A stretch of DNA of 64,000 bases from DAOUKH01 sp034421515 (GTDB taxonomy: Bacteria; Chloroflexota; Dehalococcoidia; SHYB01): assembly GCA_034421515.1 (NCBI GenBank), contig DAOUKH010000003.1, positions 1-64,000 of the forward strand. Reading direction: 5' to 3'. Positions within the stretch are counted from its first letter, which is position 1. Each line of letters opens with the position of its first letter. The notes under the pieces were generated by a model. The model saw only the letters and a list, made by a program, of their open reading frames with translations, did no database searches and was not told where the DNA came from. Both the position numbers and the translations under genes were made by a program. This document shows, piece by piece, positions 1 through 8,435 of this stretch.

Positions 1-906
1 TGGCGGCTCTCCGTAGAGGGCGACGCGGTGGCGGAGCCGATGGAGCTGAGCTACGACGACATCAGGAATCTGCCGAGCCGCACGCTGACGTCGTACCTCG
101 AGTGCGCCGGGAACCACCGCGCCATGTTCGGTCTCCTGCAGGGCCGGGAGTCATCCGGCACGCAGTGGATGACCGGGGCCGTCGGCAACGGCGAATGGGT
201 CGGCGCGCCGCTGCGGGACGTGCTGACGCTGGCGGGCATTCATGCCAGCGCGGTCAGTGTGCTGCTGGTGGGGTTGGACGCAGAGTCGCCGGAGGGCGGG
301 TTTCGGTACGTCCTCCCGGCGGAGAAGGCGATGCACCCGGATACGCTGCTGGCCTACGCGCTGAACGGGGAAACCCTCCCCAAGGACCACGGCTTCCCGG
401 TGCGGGCGCTCGTCCCCGGCTGGGTGGGCAGCGCGAACATCAAGTGGCTTGGGCGCATCGTGGTCTCGTCCGAGCCACAGTGGACGCGCAACAACACGAC
501 GCACTATACGCTCATCGGCGACGAATACACGCCGGAGGGCGAGTCGCTGGGCAAGCCCGCGACGGTGCAGGTCATCAAGAGCGCGCTCGCGCTGCCGTGG
601 CCGGCGGAACTCTCGGCGGGACGGCACCGCATCCACGGCTATGCCCACTCGCCTGCGGGGCCGATCTCACGGGTGGAGTGGAGCGCCGACTCCGGCCACA
701 CGTGGAACGCCGCAGCGTTGTCGGAGCAGCAACCGGACCTGTCATGGGCGCGGTTCGAGCTCCTCTGGAACGCGGAGCCGGGCGAGCGCACGGTGATGAC
801 GCGCGCCACCGACACCGCGGGCAACACGCAACCGGACCGGGTGCCCTTCAACGAGAAGGGGTACCTGTTCAACCAGCCGCTGCCTCACCCGATACGGGTT
901 AGCTAG
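1..906 (+). CDS. Sulfite oxidase-type molybdopterin oxidoreductase (5' partial)
   Basis: C-terminal part of a sulfite-oxidase-family Mo-cofactor enzyme. The frame is open to the window edge, so the true start lies upstream; the GTG at 28 is internal. The motif ECAGNHR near the visible N-terminus holds the cysteine that ligates molybdenum in this family. GFPVRALVPGWVG and SANIKWLGRI match the cofactor-domain core, and the last 100 residues (PISRVEWSADSGHTW) match the immunoglobulin-like dimerisation domain. The likely role is oxidation of sulfite or a related S/N-oxide chemistry. The substrate, the export signal and any heme domain cannot be judged because the N-terminus is missing. It stands alone, with an 85-nt gap to the next gene on the same strand. 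Confidence 0.88.
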   Translation, partial: WRLSVEGDAVAEPMELSYDDIRNLPSRTLTSYLECAGNHRAMFGLLQGRESSGTQWMTGAVGNGEWVGAPLRDVLTLAGIHASAVSVLLVGLDAESPEGGFRYVLPAEKAMHPDTLLAYALNGETLPKDHGFPVRALVPGWVGSANIKWLGRIVVSSEPQWTRNNTTHYTLIGDEYTPEGESLGKPATVQVIKSALALPWPAELSAGRHRIHGYAHSPAGPISRVEWSADSGHTWNAAALSEQQPDLSWARFELLWNAEPGERTVMTRATDTAGNTQPDRVPFNEKGYLFNQPLPHPIRVS

Positions 907-991
907 ATCGGCTTGAGCGGCTAGCCCGGCGCTTGACGGGTGAGGCGGGGCGCTCCTACTCTGGCCGTAGCCCGCGTTCGAGGAGGGGCCG

Positions 992-2158
992 ATGAGCGAT
1001 ATCGCGATCTTCGACACCGATTCCCACGTCAACGAGCCGCCCAACGCTTGGCAGGACCGCCTGCCGGCGCGCCTGAAGGAGAAGGGGCCGCGCATCGTCG
1101 AGATGGATGGCGGCGATCAGGGTTGGGTGGTCGACGGGAAGCCGCCGAAGAAGGTCGATTCGCCCGGAAGTACGCTGGCGAGCCTCGCCTTGAAGGTCGG
1201 CGGGATGAAGAACGTGACCGCCGAGATGGCCCAGCAGGAGTTGCACGGCAGGCCCAAGCGGTTCGAGAGCTACCGCAAGGGCAACTACGAGACCCAGGCA
1301 CGGCTCGACGACATGGACATCGACGGGGTGAGCGCGAGCGTGCTCTATCCCGGCTTCGGGTCGGGCATGTGGGACATCGGCGACCCCGAGGTGCGCGTCG
1401 CTTCGATGCGGGCCTACAACGACTGGCTGATCGAGGAGATGGTGTCGGAGGCCGGCGGACGCCTCGCCGGGCTGGCCTGCATCCCCACCGGCGACGGCAT
1501 GGACGTAGCCGTGGCCGAGCTCATGCGCTGCGCCGAGCTGGGGCATAAGGGCGGCCTCATCGACTGCTACCCGACGATTCCCCTGCACGACGCCCATTAC
1601 GACCCGCTGTGGGCGGCGGCGCAGGACCTCGGCATGCCGCTGCACTGGCACAGGGCCAGCGGGCCGAAGGCGAACATTCCTCGGGGCTTCCTAACGTTCG
1701 GCTCGGGCGAGGGGGAGCAGGCGGCGAGTGTCGCGGCACGCTTCTTCTCGACGGTGATTCCAGTGACGTACATGCTGTTCCAGGGGGTGTTCCGCCGGTT
1801 TCCCGGCCTGCGTCTGGTGACGGCGGAGACCGACTTCGGCTGGCTCCCCTTCCTGATGCAGATCTGCGACGACCAGTGGGACCGCTACGCCGTCTGGTTC
1901 GAGACGGACGCCGACCGCAAGCCGAGCGAGTACATCCGCGAGCAGTTCTACTGCACGTTCATGGACGACGAGGTGGGCTGCTCGATGCTGGACTACACCG
2001 GCGCGGACAACATCATGTGGTCGTCCGACTACCCCCACGGGGTGACGACGTGGCCGTGTTCGCGGGACGTGATCGAGAAGAACCTCGGCAAGCGGTCGGG
2101 CGAGGAGCGCGAGAAGATCCTGTCGGTGAACGCACGGCGGCTCTACGGCATGAACTAG
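992..2158 (+). CDS. Amidohydrolase family protein (Amidohydro_2)
   Basis: Metal-dependent hydrolase or decarboxylase of the amidohydrolase-2 type (TIM barrel), 388 residues. The N-terminal DTDSHVNEPP is the metal-binding D-x-H segment as varied in this subgroup, MPLHWHRASG contains the mid-barrel histidine region, and MWSSDYPHGVTTW near the C-terminus carries the conserved Asp-Tyr-Pro-His. GAGGGGCCG precedes the ATG at 992 as a ribosome-binding site. The stop codon overlaps the stop of the convergent LLM oxidoreductase by four bases. Relatives include 2-amino-3-carboxymuconate-6-semialdehyde decarboxylase and aromatic decarboxylases; the substrate is unknown. It is one of four such enzymes in the window. 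Confidence 0.88.
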   Translation: MSDIAIFDTDSHVNEPPNAWQDRLPARLKEKGPRIVEMDGGDQGWVVDGKPPKKVDSPGSTLASLALKVGGMKNVTAEMAQQELHGRPKRFESYRKGNYETQARLDDMDIDGVSASVLYPGFGSGMWDIGDPEVRVASMRAYNDWLIEEMVSEAGGRLAGLACIPTGDGMDVAVAELMRCAELGHKGGLIDCYPTIPLHDAHYDPLWAAAQDLGMPLHWHRASGPKANIPRGFLTFGSGEGEQAASVAARFFSTVIPVTYMLFQGVFRRFPGLRLVTAETDFGWLPFLMQICDDQWDRYAVWFETDADRKPSEYIREQFYCTFMDDEVGCSMLDYTGADNIMWSSDYPHGVTTWPCSRDVIEKNLGKRSGEEREKILSVNARRLYGMN

Positions 2159-3222
2159 GAGCGGGCCGCGACCGGGGCGGCGGCGAAGGAGGGCATGACC
2201 TCCTTGCCGAACATCTCGATCGAGCGCAGCACCTTCTCGTGGGGCATGCCGGGGTAGCCGAACCAGCCGAAGATGTGCCCTATCCCGTCGTCGCGCAGCT
2301 TCTCGATCTGCTCGCAGACGACTTCGGGGGTACCCCGTAGGACGCGGCGTCCGACGGCCTTTCCGGCCTTCAGGCGGTCCGCCTGCCGGGTCGCCCAAGA
2401 CTCGTAGCCTTTGGGCAGGACGCCGTCGGCGCCGGCGGGCGATCCGACCTTGGCCATCACTTTCGGCGTGAAGTCCTGGAACTCGATGGGGTCCTGCTCG
2501 GCCTCCTCCATCGTGGGGGCGACGTAGACGTTCATGAGGACGGGCGGGTCCTTGCCGGCGTGGTCGTGGCCGAACTCTTCCATCTTGCGGCGCCAGAGGG
2601 CGATGGCGTCGGGGACCTCGCCCATGGTGGCGGTCGGGCCGCCGAGCATCACGGTGAGGCCACGCCGGGCGGCGACCTCGATGCTCGCGGGGCTGGTGCT
2701 GACGGCAGCGTACAGCGGCGGGTGGGGCTTCTGCACCGGCTTGGGGATCACCCAGAGGTCGTCGACCTGGGTGTACTTGCCGTGATAGGTGAGCGTCTCC
2801 TCGGTCCACGCCTTGACGAGGACGTCGAGGGCCTCGGCGAAGCGTTCCTTGCCCTCCTCGATGGGCACGCCCAAGCCGCGGAACTCCTGGTTCTGGTAGC
2901 CGGCCCCGACGCCGAGTTCGACGCGCCCTCCGCTGAGCACGTCGAGCATGGCCGCCTCCTCGGCGACGTGCACGGCGTTGTGGAAGGGGAGCACGACGAC
3001 GGCGGTGCCGATGCGCATGTTCCGCGTCCGGGCGGCGACGTGGCCCGCGAAGGAGAAGACGCCGGAGATGATGCCGTGGCGGGAGAAGTGGTGCTCGCCG
3101 ATCCAAACGGCGTTGTAGCCGAGGGTATCGCCAAGCTCGACACCTTCGAGCGCCTCGCCGAGCGCCTCCTCCTGGCTCCGGCTTTCGTGCCACGGCACGA
3201 GGCAGAACAGTCCGAACTTCAT
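2155..3222 (-). CDS. LLM class flavin-dependent oxidoreductase
   Basis: Luciferase-like monooxygenase fold (TIM barrel binding FMN or F420), 355 residues. MKFGLFCLVPWHES at the start, WIGEHHFSRHG near residue 45, TAVVVLPFHNAVHVAEE and GRVELGVGAGYQ are the characteristic landmarks of bacterial-luciferase-like oxidoreductases. GGAGG lies just upstream of the ATG at 3222. The likely role is flavin-dependent oxidation of an organic substrate such as an alkanal, alkanesulfonate or xenobiotic; the substrate cannot be assigned. It converges on the amidohydrolase and may act in the same catabolic context. Confidence 0.88.
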   Translation of the reverse strand: MKFGLFCLVPWHESRSQEEALGEALEGVELGDTLGYNAVWIGEHHFSRHGIISGVFSFAGHVAARTRNMRIGTAVVVLPFHNAVHVAEEAAMLDVLSGGRVELGVGAGYQNQEFRGLGVPIEEGKERFAEALDVLVKAWTEETLTYHGKYTQVDDLWVIPKPVQKPHPPLYAAVSTSPASIEVAARRGLTVMLGGPTATMGEVPDAIALWRRKMEEFGHDHAGKDPPVLMNVYVAPTMEEAEQDPIEFQDFTPKVMAKVGSPAGADGVLPKGYESWATRQADRLKAGKAVGRRVLRGTPEVVCEQIEKLRDDGIGHIFGWFGYPGMPHEKVLRSIEMFGKEVMPSFAAAPVAARS

Positions 3223-3349
3223 GGCGCCTCCAAGGGTTGCGGGTCCGCGGCGAGCAGGTGCGCCGCTGCGCTCATTCTAGAAACGCGGTGTGGCGTGTCA
3301 AGGAGAGGCCCGGGTCGCGCTCCCGGACGCCGACCGACGCCCGTGCCGG

Positions 3350-3892
3350 CTATTCGAGCGTCAGGAGGTAGGCGATGAGGTTGTCGAAGTCGGCTTGGTC
3401 GGGGATGAGCCCGGCGGGCATCAGGTTGTCGTAGCCGTCGACGAGGTGCTCGGAGGGATCCGAGACCGACTGCCGCAGGTACTGCTCCGCCGTCAGGCCG
3501 TCGACGCGGGAGCCGGCCGAGGAGGCCACGGCCGAAAGGTTCGGGCCGATTTCGCCGATTGCCTCGGGTACGCCGTCAATCATGTGGCAGGCGGTGCAGC
3601 CCGCGTTGAGGAAGACGGTCAGGCCTGGGCCGGCGTCGCCCTCTCCGCTTCCCGAGGGGACCGCTGGGCCAGCGTCGACGGGGCCGACAGGCCCGGGGGT
3701 GGGCTTCGGCGTGACCGTTGGCGTCGGAGGCGGGGCCGCGGTGGGCGTGGGCGTGAAGCCGAACACCAGTGAGTCGCCGCCGATGGTGAAGACTGCGGTG
3801 GGGTCGCCGCTCTCGTATTCGCCGCAGGCGGTCAGGATGAGTGCGACCGCAGCGGTGGCGGCGAGCAGCGGGAGGAGTTTCTTTCGCAGCAA
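3350..3892 (-). CDS. Lipoprotein class I cytochrome c
   Basis: Exported, lipid-anchored monoheme cytochrome c of 180 residues, last gene of the cytochrome oxidase cluster. The N-terminus is a lipoprotein signal ending in the lipobox LTAC. It is followed by a Pro/Thr/Gly-rich linker (about residues 45-90), then a cytochrome domain with the heme motif CTACH and a distal methionine in NLMPAG. A TTG at 3892 is the best start because it gives the full basic n-region (LRKK). It probably delivers electrons to the CuA site of the oxidase or serves as the membrane-anchored donor. It lies 11 nt after the subunit IV gene, so it is probably co-transcribed. Confidence 0.85.
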   Translation of the reverse strand: MLRKKLLPLLAATAAVALILTACGEYESGDPTAVFTIGGDSLVFGFTPTPTAAPPPTPTVTPKPTPGPVGPVDAGPAVPSGSGEGDAGPGLTVFLNAGCTACHMIDGVPEAIGEIGPNLSAVASSAGSRVDGLTAEQYLRQSVSDPSEHLVDGYDNLMPAGLIPDQADFDNLIAYLLTLE

Positions 3893-3903
3893 GGACGGGT
3901 CCC

Positions 3904-4272
3904 TTAGAAGTTGTTGAACAGGGCGATGACCGAGACCAGGATGGCGATGGAGAGCAGCAGCGGCCCCACGAAGAGCATCTGGTAGAGCTTGTTATCGCCC
4001 TTGAGGTGCATGAAGTACATCACGACGAGGGCGAACTTCCCGATCCCCAGGCCGACGAGCAGGAAGCGGTTGAGGGCGACCATCTCGACGAAGGTCACGA
4101 AGATCTCGACGACGGTAATGATGGCGAGCCAGACGAAGATCCAGAAGAAGAAGCGGTCGGTATAGTGTTCGCCGCCGGGGTGCAGCACGCTATTGAGGAT
4201 GCGCTCGTCCTCGCTGCCCGGCTCGATGCGTACGGGGGCTTCGTCGTGGTGGCCGTCGTGTCCGTCGCTCAT
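3904..4272 (-). CDS. Cytochrome c oxidase subunit IV-type membrane protein
   Basis: Small membrane protein of 122 residues with a His/Asp-rich N-terminus (SDGHDGHHDEAP) and three hydrophobic segments (about residues 41-62, 70-90 and 97-120). This is the layout of prokaryotic cytochrome c oxidase subunit IV (CtaF/CyoD-like). The segment YFMHLKGDNK matches the family. It has no catalytic role of its own; members stabilise the subunit I-III complex. It sits directly downstream of subunit III in the oxidase operon. Confidence 0.8.
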   Translation of the reverse strand: MSDGHDGHHDEAPVRIEPGSEDERILNSVLHPGGEHYTDRFFFWIFVWLAIITVVEIFVTFVEMVALNRFLLVGLGIGKFALVVMYFMHLKGDNKLYQMLFVGPLLLSIAILVSVIALFNNF

Positions 4273-4296
4273 GTGGTGCTTCCGTAGACCGTAGGC

Positions 4297-5127
4297 TTAG
4301 GTGAACAGGTAGATGATGGCAAAGAGGACGACCCAGACGATGTCGACGAAGTGCCAGTAGAGGCCGGCGATTTCGACGTTGAGGGCGCGCTCTTCCTTCA
4401 GGCGGCGGTACTCGAAGTCCTCGAAGGTCATGGTCCCAACCGGCGGGGGCGGCGCGCCCTGCGAGAACTGTTCGCGGACGAAGGCGATGAACCGGCGGTG
4501 CCGGGGCCGGGGCTCGAGGCGTTCATCGGGGCCCCGCTCGGGGACGCCGCGAATGGAGCCCATGACGTTCGCCATCATGGGCTTGGCGTGCGGGTCGAGC
4601 CGGACCATGAACGCAAGGAAGATGAGCCAGACGATTCCCAGGGTGACGTGGGCGCCGTGGAAGCCGGTGAGGATCATGAACGACGCTGCGAAGAGGTTGG
4701 TGCGCGGGGTGATGTGCTCGTGGGTGACGAAGGACCAGAACTCGAAGCCCTGCGCGCCGATGAAGAAAGCGCCGCAGAAGGCGGTGGCGAGAATCCAAAC
4801 CATGAACATCTTCTGATCGCCGCGTTTGGCGGCGTTGAGTCCGAGCACCATGAAGAAGCTGCTGACGAGGAGCACGAAGGCCATGACACTGACGAGGCCG
4901 AGGCTAGAGAGGACCTCTTCGCGGGTGGCGCCGGCGGTGACGTTGTTCTGGTAGACGAGGAACGTCCCGATGAGGCCGCCGAAGAACATGCACTCCGAGC
5001 CAAGGAAGAGCCACATGGCAAGCTTGCGGTGGCTGAGCCCCGTGGTGGTGCGATGGTGATCGAGCGCATCATCGATCTGGGGATCGATGTAGATCGCTTC
5101 GGGCTGTTGGGCCGTTGGGTGCGCCAT
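4297..5127 (-). CDS. ctaE: Cytochrome c oxidase subunit III
   Basis: Integral membrane subunit III of the heme-copper oxidase, 276 residues, about six hydrophobic segments. Family landmarks include SHRKLAMWLFLGSECMFF, GFHGAHVTLG and the C-terminal YWHFVDIVWV. An unusual hydrophilic stretch of about 70 residues (178-248), rich in Arg, Pro and Glu, sits just before the last helix, where most homologues have a short loop. No stop or frame break is visible in it. The gene starts 10 nt after the end of subunit I, in the same operon. Confidence 0.9.
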   Translation of the reverse strand: MAHPTAQQPEAIYIDPQIDDALDHHRTTTGLSHRKLAMWLFLGSECMFFGGLIGTFLVYQNNVTAGATREEVLSSLGLVSVMAFVLLVSSFFMVLGLNAAKRGDQKMFMVWILATAFCGAFFIGAQGFEFWSFVTHEHITPRTNLFAASFMILTGFHGAHVTLGIVWLIFLAFMVRLDPHAKPMMANVMGSIRGVPERGPDERLEPRPRHRRFIAFVREQFSQGAPPPPVGTMTFEDFEYRRLKEERALNVEIAGLYWHFVDIVWVVLFAIIYLFT

Positions 5128-5137
5128 GGCCGCCGCC

Positions 5138-7003
5138 CTAGTGGGCGTCCTCCTCCGCTACCGGCTCCTTGATCCACGCCAGCGAGGCGACGAAGGCGAT
5201 GGCCAGGCCGATGCCGATGGCGGGGATGCCGCCCTGGTTGGTGTAGACAAGGCCGAAGCCCGCCACGGTCAGGCCGAACGCCATCACGATAGGCCAGTAG
5301 GACGGGTGCGGCATGTGGATGTGACGCCGCCGCTTCGGCCCTTCGTCTTCCTCCGGCGGGAGCGGATTCTCGGCATGCTCGGGGTGCTTCTCGTCCCAGA
5401 GCGGGCGCACGCTGCGCACCCTGGGGAGCTCGTCGAAGTTGTGCTCGGCCGGCGGGGAGTCGGCCTTCCACTCGAGGGTGTGGCCGTCCCACGGGTCTTT
5501 GCCCGCCTCTTTCCCGCTGCGCATGCTCTTGAAGATGTTGTAGACCAAGAAGAGGAACGACGCGCCCATGATGAATGCGCCGACCGTGCTCATCATGTTG
5601 ATCAGCCCGAAGCCGAGGTCGGCCTCGTAGGTGTAGACCCGGCGCGGCAGGCCGTTCAGCCCAACCCAGTGCATCGGGAAGAAGGTGAGGTTGAAGCCGA
5701 TGAACATGATCCAGAAGTGGACCTTGCCTAAGCCCTCGCTCAACATGCGGCCGGTGATCTTGGGGAACCAGAAGTAGATGCCGCCCATCAGTCCGAAGAT
5801 GGCCCCGCCGAACAGCACGTAGTGGAAGTGGGCGACGATGAAATAGGTGTCGGTCTGTTGAAGGTCGGTGGGCGGCGACGCATGCATCACGCCGCTGATG
5901 CCGCCGATGGTGAAGAGGCCGATAAAGGCCAGGGCGAACAGCATGGGCGTCTGCAGCCGTATGTGCCCGCCCCAGGTGGTGGCGATCCAGTTGAAGATCT
6001 TCACGCCGGTGGGGATGGCCACGATCATCGTCGCGGTGGCGAAGTAGCCGTTGGCGATGGGTCCCAAGCCCACCGCGAACATGTGGTGGCTCCAGACCGC
6101 GAAGCCGGTGACGGCGATGAAGACGCCCGACATCACGACGGCCTTGTAGCCGAAGAGCGGCTTCCGCGAGAAGACGGGCAGGATTTCGGAGACCATGCCC
6201 ATGGCGGGCAGGATGAGGATGTAGACCTCGGGGTGGCCGAAGATCCAGAAGAGGTGCTGCCACAGGATGGGGTCGCCGCCGCCGCTGACGACGAAGAAGC
6301 TCGCGCCCGCGATGCGGTCGACCAAGACAAGGATGATGGCGACGGTGATCGGGGGGAGCGCGAGCACCAGCAGGAAGGCGACGATCAGGGTCATCCAGAC
6401 GAAGACGGGCATGCGGAAGAGCGTCATGCCGTGGGTGCGCAGGTTGAAGATGGTGACGATGAAGTTCACCGACGCCATCAGGGAGGCAATGCCGAGGATG
6501 AGCAGCGAGACGAGCCAGTAGTCGATGCCGTGGCCCGGCGAATAGGCGCTCTCAGTGAGGTTCGCGTAGGAGAACCAACCGGCATCCGGGGCCCCGCCCG
6601 CGAGGAAGCTGGCGTGCAGCATGATCCCGCCGCCGAGGAAGGTCCAGTAGCTCAGCGCGTTTAGCCGCGGGAAGGCCACGTCGCGGGCGCCGATCATCAA
6701 GGGCACAAGGAAGTTAAAGAAGGCGGCGCTCAACGGCATGATCACGAGGAAGACCATCGTGGTGCCGTGCATGGTGAAGAGCTGATTGAAGGTGCTCGGC
6801 GAGACGATGGTGAGCTCGGGCTGGGCCAGCTGGACCCGGATGATCAGCGCTTCGATCCCGCCCGCGAGGAAGAAGATCAGCGCGGTGACACCGTAGAGGA
6901 CGCCGATGCGCTTGGCGTCGACGGTGGTCATCCACCCCCACACGCCTTCGCTGGTGGTGGGGCGGCGAAGTATCCCCGGCAGCGGAGCAGTTATCGTAGC
7001 CAT
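5138..7003 (-). CDS. ctaD: Cytochrome c oxidase subunit I
   Basis: Catalytic heme-copper subunit I, 621 residues, reducing O2 at a heme/CuB centre in the cytoplasmic membrane. Visible landmarks are FTMHGTTMVF (low-spin heme histidine), IFGHPEVYILILP (CuB histidine and cross-linked tyrosine), SHHMFAVG (CuB histidines) and VAHFHYVLFGG (heme ligands). The TM VI His-Pro-Glu-Val-Tyr sequence indicates an A-type oxidase. After the usual 12 helices there is a charged linker and two more hydrophobic segments (about residues 565-610), a C-terminal extension seen in some actinobacterial and Chloroflexota enzymes. Confidence 0.96.
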   Translation of the reverse strand: MATITAPLPGILRRPTTSEGVWGWMTTVDAKRIGVLYGVTALIFFLAGGIEALIIRVQLAQPELTIVSPSTFNQLFTMHGTTMVFLVIMPLSAAFFNFLVPLMIGARDVAFPRLNALSYWTFLGGGIMLHASFLAGGAPDAGWFSYANLTESAYSPGHGIDYWLVSLLILGIASLMASVNFIVTIFNLRTHGMTLFRMPVFVWMTLIVAFLLVLALPPITVAIILVLVDRIAGASFFVVSGGGDPILWQHLFWIFGHPEVYILILPAMGMVSEILPVFSRKPLFGYKAVVMSGVFIAVTGFAVWSHHMFAVGLGPIANGYFATATMIVAIPTGVKIFNWIATTWGGHIRLQTPMLFALAFIGLFTIGGISGVMHASPPTDLQQTDTYFIVAHFHYVLFGGAIFGLMGGIYFWFPKITGRMLSEGLGKVHFWIMFIGFNLTFFPMHWVGLNGLPRRVYTYEADLGFGLINMMSTVGAFIMGASFLFLVYNIFKSMRSGKEAGKDPWDGHTLEWKADSPPAEHNFDELPRVRSVRPLWDEKHPEHAENPLPPEEDEGPKRRRHIHMPHPSYWPIVMAFGLTVAGFGLVYTNQGGIPAIGIGLAIAFVASLAWIKEPVAEEDAH

Positions 7004-7069
7004 CGGCGGGCTCCTCGCGACCGCATCGCTTCCATCTTTCTCGGCTCTGTCACGGCTTCAACCATGCAC

Positions 7070-8260
7070 CTAACTCGCCGCCGGCGCCCGGCTCTGCAAG
7101 TAGGCTACCAAATCCTCGATCTCGGCGTCGGTCAGACGCATCGTCCGGTCGGTGTAGACCGGGGCAAGCTCGGCCATGCGGTTCCCCGGCTTCAACTCAT
7201 CGGGGTTGCGCAGCCACTTCCGGAGGTTGTCGTCGGTCCTATCGGCGATTCCGCCGGCGAAGGTATCGCGCGTGGCGAAGTGGGTAATGTTGGGACCGGG
7301 GAATACCGTACCGCCGTCCTCGAAGGCTAGGGCCCGGCCCTCCTGCACGCCATAGGCATCCTGGCCGGTGTAGGTGTGGCAGAGCACGCAGCCCTTGGTG
7401 GCGAAGAGCGTCTGGCCGCGGAGCGCGGCATCGCCCTCGGCGGTGGCAGGGGGCATGAGCTGCCCTTCCGTCCAGCGCTCGTAGCCTTCCACATCGTGCG
7501 CGACGACGATGAACTTCATCTGCCCGTGCGCGACGCCGCACAGCTCGGCGCACTGGCCCTCGAAGATGCCTTCCTCGTGGGCGATGAACCACATCTTGTT
7601 GTCCCGCCCCGGTACGACGTCAGTCTTACCCGACAGCTTGGGCGTCCAGAAGCTGTGGATCACGTCGGTCGAGATCAGGTTCATCACGATGGCGGTGTTG
7701 GTGGGAATGTGCATCTGGTTGGCCGTGGTGATGCCAAGCTCGGGATAGCGGAACTCCCACCACCACTGATGGCCGATGACATCGATTTCGAGGTGTGGGC
7801 GGTCGACGCCGGCCCACTCGACGAGCTTCGCCCCCGTGGGGGGATTCTCATGCTCGGCAATGGTCAGATAGGTCGGAATCGCGATGGCCAGCAGGATGAA
7901 GAAGGGGATGATCGTCCACGTGAGCTCCAGCTTGGCGTTGCCGTGGATCTGCTCCGGAAGCTGGCTCGGATCCTGGTTCTTCCTCCAACGGAAGCGGAAG
8001 ATGGAGTAGAGCAGGGCGCCTTCGACAATGATGAAGACAGCGAGGGCGATCCAGAAGATCAGCCAGAAGAGGGTGAGCTGCTGATCGGCGACGGGCCCTT
8101 TGGGGTCGAACGTCGATTGGGGGGCCGTCGAACAGGCGGCGGCCGTCGCGACGACAAGGAGAGCGAGAGGGAGGAACTGGAGAATCCGCCGTAAAACGGG
8201 ACGAGAGGACGCCTTGCGGGCGGGCGTGTCCGGTTTTGAGAGGAGTGCGGGTTCTGGCAA
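7070..8260 (-). CDS. ctaC: Cytochrome c oxidase subunit II with fused cytochrome c
   Basis: CuA-bearing subunit II fused to a C-terminal cytochrome c domain (caa3 type), 396 residues. A signal/lipobox-like segment (ATAAAC) comes first, then two transmembrane helices, then the cupredoxin domain with the CuA motif GQCAELCGVAHGQM, then the heme motif CVLCHTY and a distal Met (NRMAEL). The only start that keeps the signal peptide is a TTG at 8260. It is the first gene of the oxidase operon, with a promoter at 8333-8361. Confidence 0.95.
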   Translation of the reverse strand: MPEPALLSKPDTPARKASSRPVLRRILQFLPLALLVVATAAACSTAPQSTFDPKGPVADQQLTLFWLIFWIALAVFIIVEGALLYSIFRFRWRKNQDPSQLPEQIHGNAKLELTWTIIPFFILLAIAIPTYLTIAEHENPPTGAKLVEWAGVDRPHLEIDVIGHQWWWEFRYPELGITTANQMHIPTNTAIVMNLISTDVIHSFWTPKLSGKTDVVPGRDNKMWFIAHEEGIFEGQCAELCGVAHGQMKFIVVAHDVEGYERWTEGQLMPPATAEGDAALRGQTLFATKGCVLCHTYTGQDAYGVQEGRALAFEDGGTVFPGPNITHFATRDTFAGGIADRTDDNLRKWLRNPDELKPGNRMAELAPVYTDRTMRLTDAEIEDLVAYLQSRAPAAS

Positions 8261-8332
8261 GAATTCGGGCCTGGGATGTCGCGGCTGAACCGTCGGTCGA
8301 AGGCCGGATTTGCTTCAGGAAATCCGTGCGGA

Positions 8333-8361
8333 ATCCTACAACTGCCGCCCTTCACTGTCAA
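8333..8361 (-). promoter_or_regulatory. Sigma70-type promoter of the cytochrome oxidase operon
   Basis: On the minus strand TTGACA (8356-8361) is followed after exactly 17 nt by TAGGAT (8333-8338). It sits about 70 nt before the subunit II start, in the only sizeable gap upstream of the operon. Seen by eye; the start of transcription is inferred near 8326. Confidence 0.6.
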
Positions 8362-8435
8362 GGGTTTGTACCTATTATCACAAATGCCGGCGAGGCCGTC
8401 GAGGGCCGCCCGGCGATCGGTCTTCGACGGCCCAG

